53,628 nt of DNA from Devosia elaeis. GTDB taxonomy: Bacteria > Pseudomonadota > Alphaproteobacteria > Rhizobiales > Devosiaceae. Positions 51,574 to 53,628 of the stretch are shown here, in pieces. Below the pieces are notes generated by a model. The model was not told where the DNA came from, made no database searches, and worked only from the letters and a program-made list of their open reading frames with translations. A program made the translations under genes and the position numbers. Positions within the stretch are counted from its first letter, which is position 1. Every line of letters starts with the position of its first letter. The stretch covers positions 1 to 53,628 of the forward strand of contig NZ_LVVY01000070.1 of assembly GCF_001650025.1 (NCBI RefSeq). The letters run 5' to 3'.

Positions 51574-52287
51574 ATGACCGAATTCCTGTTCCGCGACGAT
51601 GCCTATCTCCGCTCGGCCGAAGCCAGGATCGTCGCCATCACGCCCGAAGGCGGCGTCGTACTGGACCGGACCCCGTTCTACGCGACCTCCGGCGGACAGC
51701 CCGGCGACAGCGGCACATTGACCGATAGCGCTAACAGACTGTTGACGCTGAGCACCGCCATTCATCCCGACGGCGACAAAACGGCGATCGTTCATGTGCC
51801 GGCCGACGGTCAGGCCCTGCCCGCGGTGGGAGAAACGGTGCGGGTCGAGATCGATTGGGCGCGTCGCTACCGATTGATGCGGATGCATACGGCCCTCCAT
51901 CTGCTCTCGGTGGTCTTCCCCTTCCCCGTCACCGGCGGGCAGATCGGCGAGGACAAGGGCCGGCTCGATTTCGACATGCCGGACGTTCCTGAGGACCTCG
52001 ATGGGCTCGAGCGGCGGCTCAACGACATGGTGGCGGCCGATCATGCGGTGAGCACCGAATGGATCACCGATGCCGAAATGGCGGCCAAGCCGGACCTGAT
52101 CAAGACCATGAAGGTGAAGCCGCCCATGGGCCAGGGCCGGGTGCGGCTGGTGCGGATCGGCGATGTGGACCTGCAGCCCTGCGGCGGTACCCATGTGGCG
52201 CGGACGGGCGAAATCGGCCGGCTGGCGCTGGGCAAGATCGAAAAGAAGGGCAAGCAGAACCGCCGCGTCAGCCTGCTCTTCGCCTGA
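51574..52287 (+). CDS. Alanyl-tRNA editing protein AlaX
   Basis: The 237-residue protein is a free-standing version of the AlaRS editing domain, which removes serine or glycine wrongly attached to tRNA-Ala. The zinc ligands are His105 and His109 in HTALHLL, and Cys203 and His207 in CGGTH. The FYATSGGQPGDSG loop is also present. It lies nine bases after cls and likely shares its transcript. It converges on the solute-binding protein gene. Confidence 0.93.
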   Translation: MTEFLFRDDAYLRSAEARIVAITPEGGVVLDRTPFYATSGGQPGDSGTLTDSANRLLTLSTAIHPDGDKTAIVHVPADGQALPAVGETVRVEIDWARRYRLMRMHTALHLLSVVFPFPVTGGQIGEDKGRLDFDMPDVPEDLDGLERRLNDMVAADHAVSTEWITDAEMAAKPDLIKTMKVKPPMGQGRVRLVRIGDVDLQPCGGTHVARTGEIGRLALGKIEKKGKQNRRVSLLFA

Positions 52288-52296
52288 TCGGAATGG

Positions 52297-53319
52297 TTAC
52301 ATTATCGGCGGGGCATAGAGCAGCCCGCCATTGCTCCACAGCGCATTCTGCCCGCGCAGCATGGCGGCGCCGGTCTGCGGACCGAAATTGCGGTCGTAAA
52401 GCTCGGCATAATTGCCCACGGCGCGAATGGCGTCGCTCATGAAGGTGGGGCGCAGGCGAAGCGCGCTGCCATAATCGCCTTCCAGCCCCAGAATGCGGCG
52501 GACGGCCGGCGTGCGCGCGGCCGAAAGGGAATCGATATTGAGGCTGGTCACGCCCACTTCCTCGGCGGTGATCAGGGCGAACATGGTCCAGCGGACGATC
52601 TCGAACCATTCATCGTCGTCCTGCCGCACCACCGGGCCCAGCACTTCCTTGGAAATCCGCTCCGGCAGGATGCGATGCAGGGCCGGATCCTGAAGCTCGC
52701 GGCGAAAGGCCTGCAATTGCCGGCCGGACGCCGAAATCACCTGGCAGAGCCCGGCGCGATAGGCGACCAGGAGGTCGGCCGCTTCCTCATAGACCACTTC
52801 CTGGAACGTGGTCTGGTTGGAGAAGAAGAAATCGTCCAGCGCCTGCAATTCCCCGAAACCATCGACGACGCAGATGCTGACATTGTCCAGTTCATAGGCC
52901 GACACGACCCCGAGCGATTGCGGCACGAGGAAGGCCTGGCCATCGAAGAAGCTGGGCGCCACATAGCGGGCGCCGTAGCGGGTGTCGCGCCCCGCCGTCC
53001 AGGCGCCATTGCGCATCAGCACATCGACGCTGCCGGTCTGGAGCGGCGCAAAGCGCGCCTCGCCGCGATAGGAGCGGAATTCGATAAGATCGGGATTGCC
53101 GAAAATGGCGGCCGCCAGCGCCCGGCACAGATCGACATCGAAGCCGGACCAGCGGCTGTCCGTATCCAGTTGCGAGAAGCCGGAGAGCGGATTGCTCGAC
53201 CCGCAGACGAGAAAGCCGCGATCGCGCACCGCATCCAAGGTCTGCGCCATTGCCGGCTGCCCCGCCGTTCCGAACAGAAGGGCGGCCAGAAGCATGGCTG
53301 GCATGAACAGGTTGCGCAA
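52297..53319 (-). CDS. Amino-acid ABC transporter binding protein (AapJ-like)
   Basis: The 340-residue periplasmic protein belongs to bacterial solute-binding family 3, resembling the general amino-acid binder AapJ. The mature protein starts near TLDAVRDRGFLVCGSSNPL, with the binding-site segments GFDVDLCRALAAAIFG and GSVDVLMRNGAWT. I chose TTG at 53319, which gives a positively charged signal peptide MLRNLFMPAMLLAALLFG; ATG at 53304 is the alternative. No permease gene is nearby, so it is an orphan receptor. Confidence 0.82.
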   Translation of the reverse strand: MRNLFMPAMLLAALLFGTAGQPAMAQTLDAVRDRGFLVCGSSNPLSGFSQLDTDSRWSGFDVDLCRALAAAIFGNPDLIEFRSYRGEARFAPLQTGSVDVLMRNGAWTAGRDTRYGARYVAPSFFDGQAFLVPQSLGVVSAYELDNVSICVVDGFGELQALDDFFFSNQTTFQEVVYEEAADLLVAYRAGLCQVISASGRQLQAFRRELQDPALHRILPERISKEVLGPVVRQDDDEWFEIVRWTMFALITAEEVGVTSLNIDSLSAARTPAVRRILGLEGDYGSALRLRPTFMSDAIRAVGNYAELYDRNFGPQTGAAMLRGQNALWSNGGLLYAPPIM

Positions 53320-53548
53320 AATCGAGGCTTTCTTTTCTCCGCCCAATATTGGCGGGGCGAAAAGAGGGGTCAAGCCGAGCACCGGCCCGCCCCCCGGATA
53401 ATTTCGTATGTCTCGCGGATAAATGAGCCGATATGATCGAGTGACCATCCCCCTCCCCGGCCATCCCCGCACGGGCGAGGGAGCGAAATAGCTGTGATTT
53501 TAGCTGGATGTGGGCTGCCAAAGGCACCTAACCCAGTCCGGATCGTCA

Positions 53549-53603
53549 CCCTCGGGCCTGACCCGAGGGTTCTTTGTTTTGGTGCATCACAAACACCCTC
53601 GGG
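53549..53603. repeat. Family A palindrome and truncated partner
   Basis: A full palindrome at 53549-53569 is followed by a half unit at 53596-53603 that lacks its right arm, in opposite polarity. The flank CATCACAAACAC matches the one at 38760. It marks the decay of an inverted pair. Confidence 0.75.
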
Positions 53604-53628
53604 TCGAGCAACCGTGGATGGTTAGGCG

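Overview
The window is GC-rich chromosomal DNA from an alphaproteobacterium, most likely of the order Hyphomicrobiales (Rhizobiales). A Devosia-like genome is my best guess, but that is inference. The evidence is a MipZ division-plane ATPase, a PopZ polar organiser, an ExoR-type Sel1 regulator, a TTAA-N7-TTAA CtrA-type box, TrmFO, a fused SecDF, and the gene order dgt-argS-SPOR-scpAB-tatABC-serS-surE-LytM-AAA-yajC-secDF. There are no plasmid, phage or CRISPR signatures. Almost all of the window is core genome.

Layout. 1-650: a partial unknown gene on the minus strand and an IS21-like terminal repeat cluster that appears to have replaced the 3' end of a PfkB sugar kinase. 617-5987 (minus): PfkB kinase, siderophore-interacting flavoprotein, ABC exporter-fold transporter (translationally coupled to the flavoprotein) and a HisKA_2 sensor kinase. 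6200-10214: a lipoprotein, a TusA-like protein, a DD-carboxypeptidase with a CtrA-type box, a DJ-1/PfpI protein, an HxlR regulator and MipZ. 10434-12964: two tiny DUF1127-type proteins with hairpins, then TrmFO coupled to a thioesterase. 12965-13512 is a gene-free block made of palindromic repeats.

13513-32742 is the envelope, secretion and chromosome-segregation block, all on the minus strand except the AAA ATPase at 18043. In transcription order it runs dgt, argS, SPOR protein, scpA, scpB, an orphan ABC ATPase, tatA, tatB, tatC, serS, surE, a NlpD-like LytM lipoprotein, then (past the AAA gene) yajC, secDF, an Mth938/NDUFAF3-like protein and a squalene/phytoene-synthase/NDUFAF6-like protein. 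Compared with the order I know from relatives, nagZ and pcm are missing and an ABC ATPase has been inserted between scpB and tatA.

32827-53472: erpA, a serine hydrolase, xthA, exoR, a second ABC exporter (with a leader ORF and a hairpin over its ribosome-binding site), valS, a small secreted protein, popZ, a tolC-type porin, a 56-residue acidic protein, tRNA-Cys, benE-mobA, tRNA-Asn, an MFS/SRPBCC pair, cysK, cls, alaX and an amino-acid-binding protein.

Intergenic regions carry at least four families of palindromic repeats (called A to D here), often as inverted pairs. The strongest candidate for something new is the leader-ORF/hairpin arrangement in front of the ABC exporter at 36891. I see no clearly novel defence or biosynthetic system.
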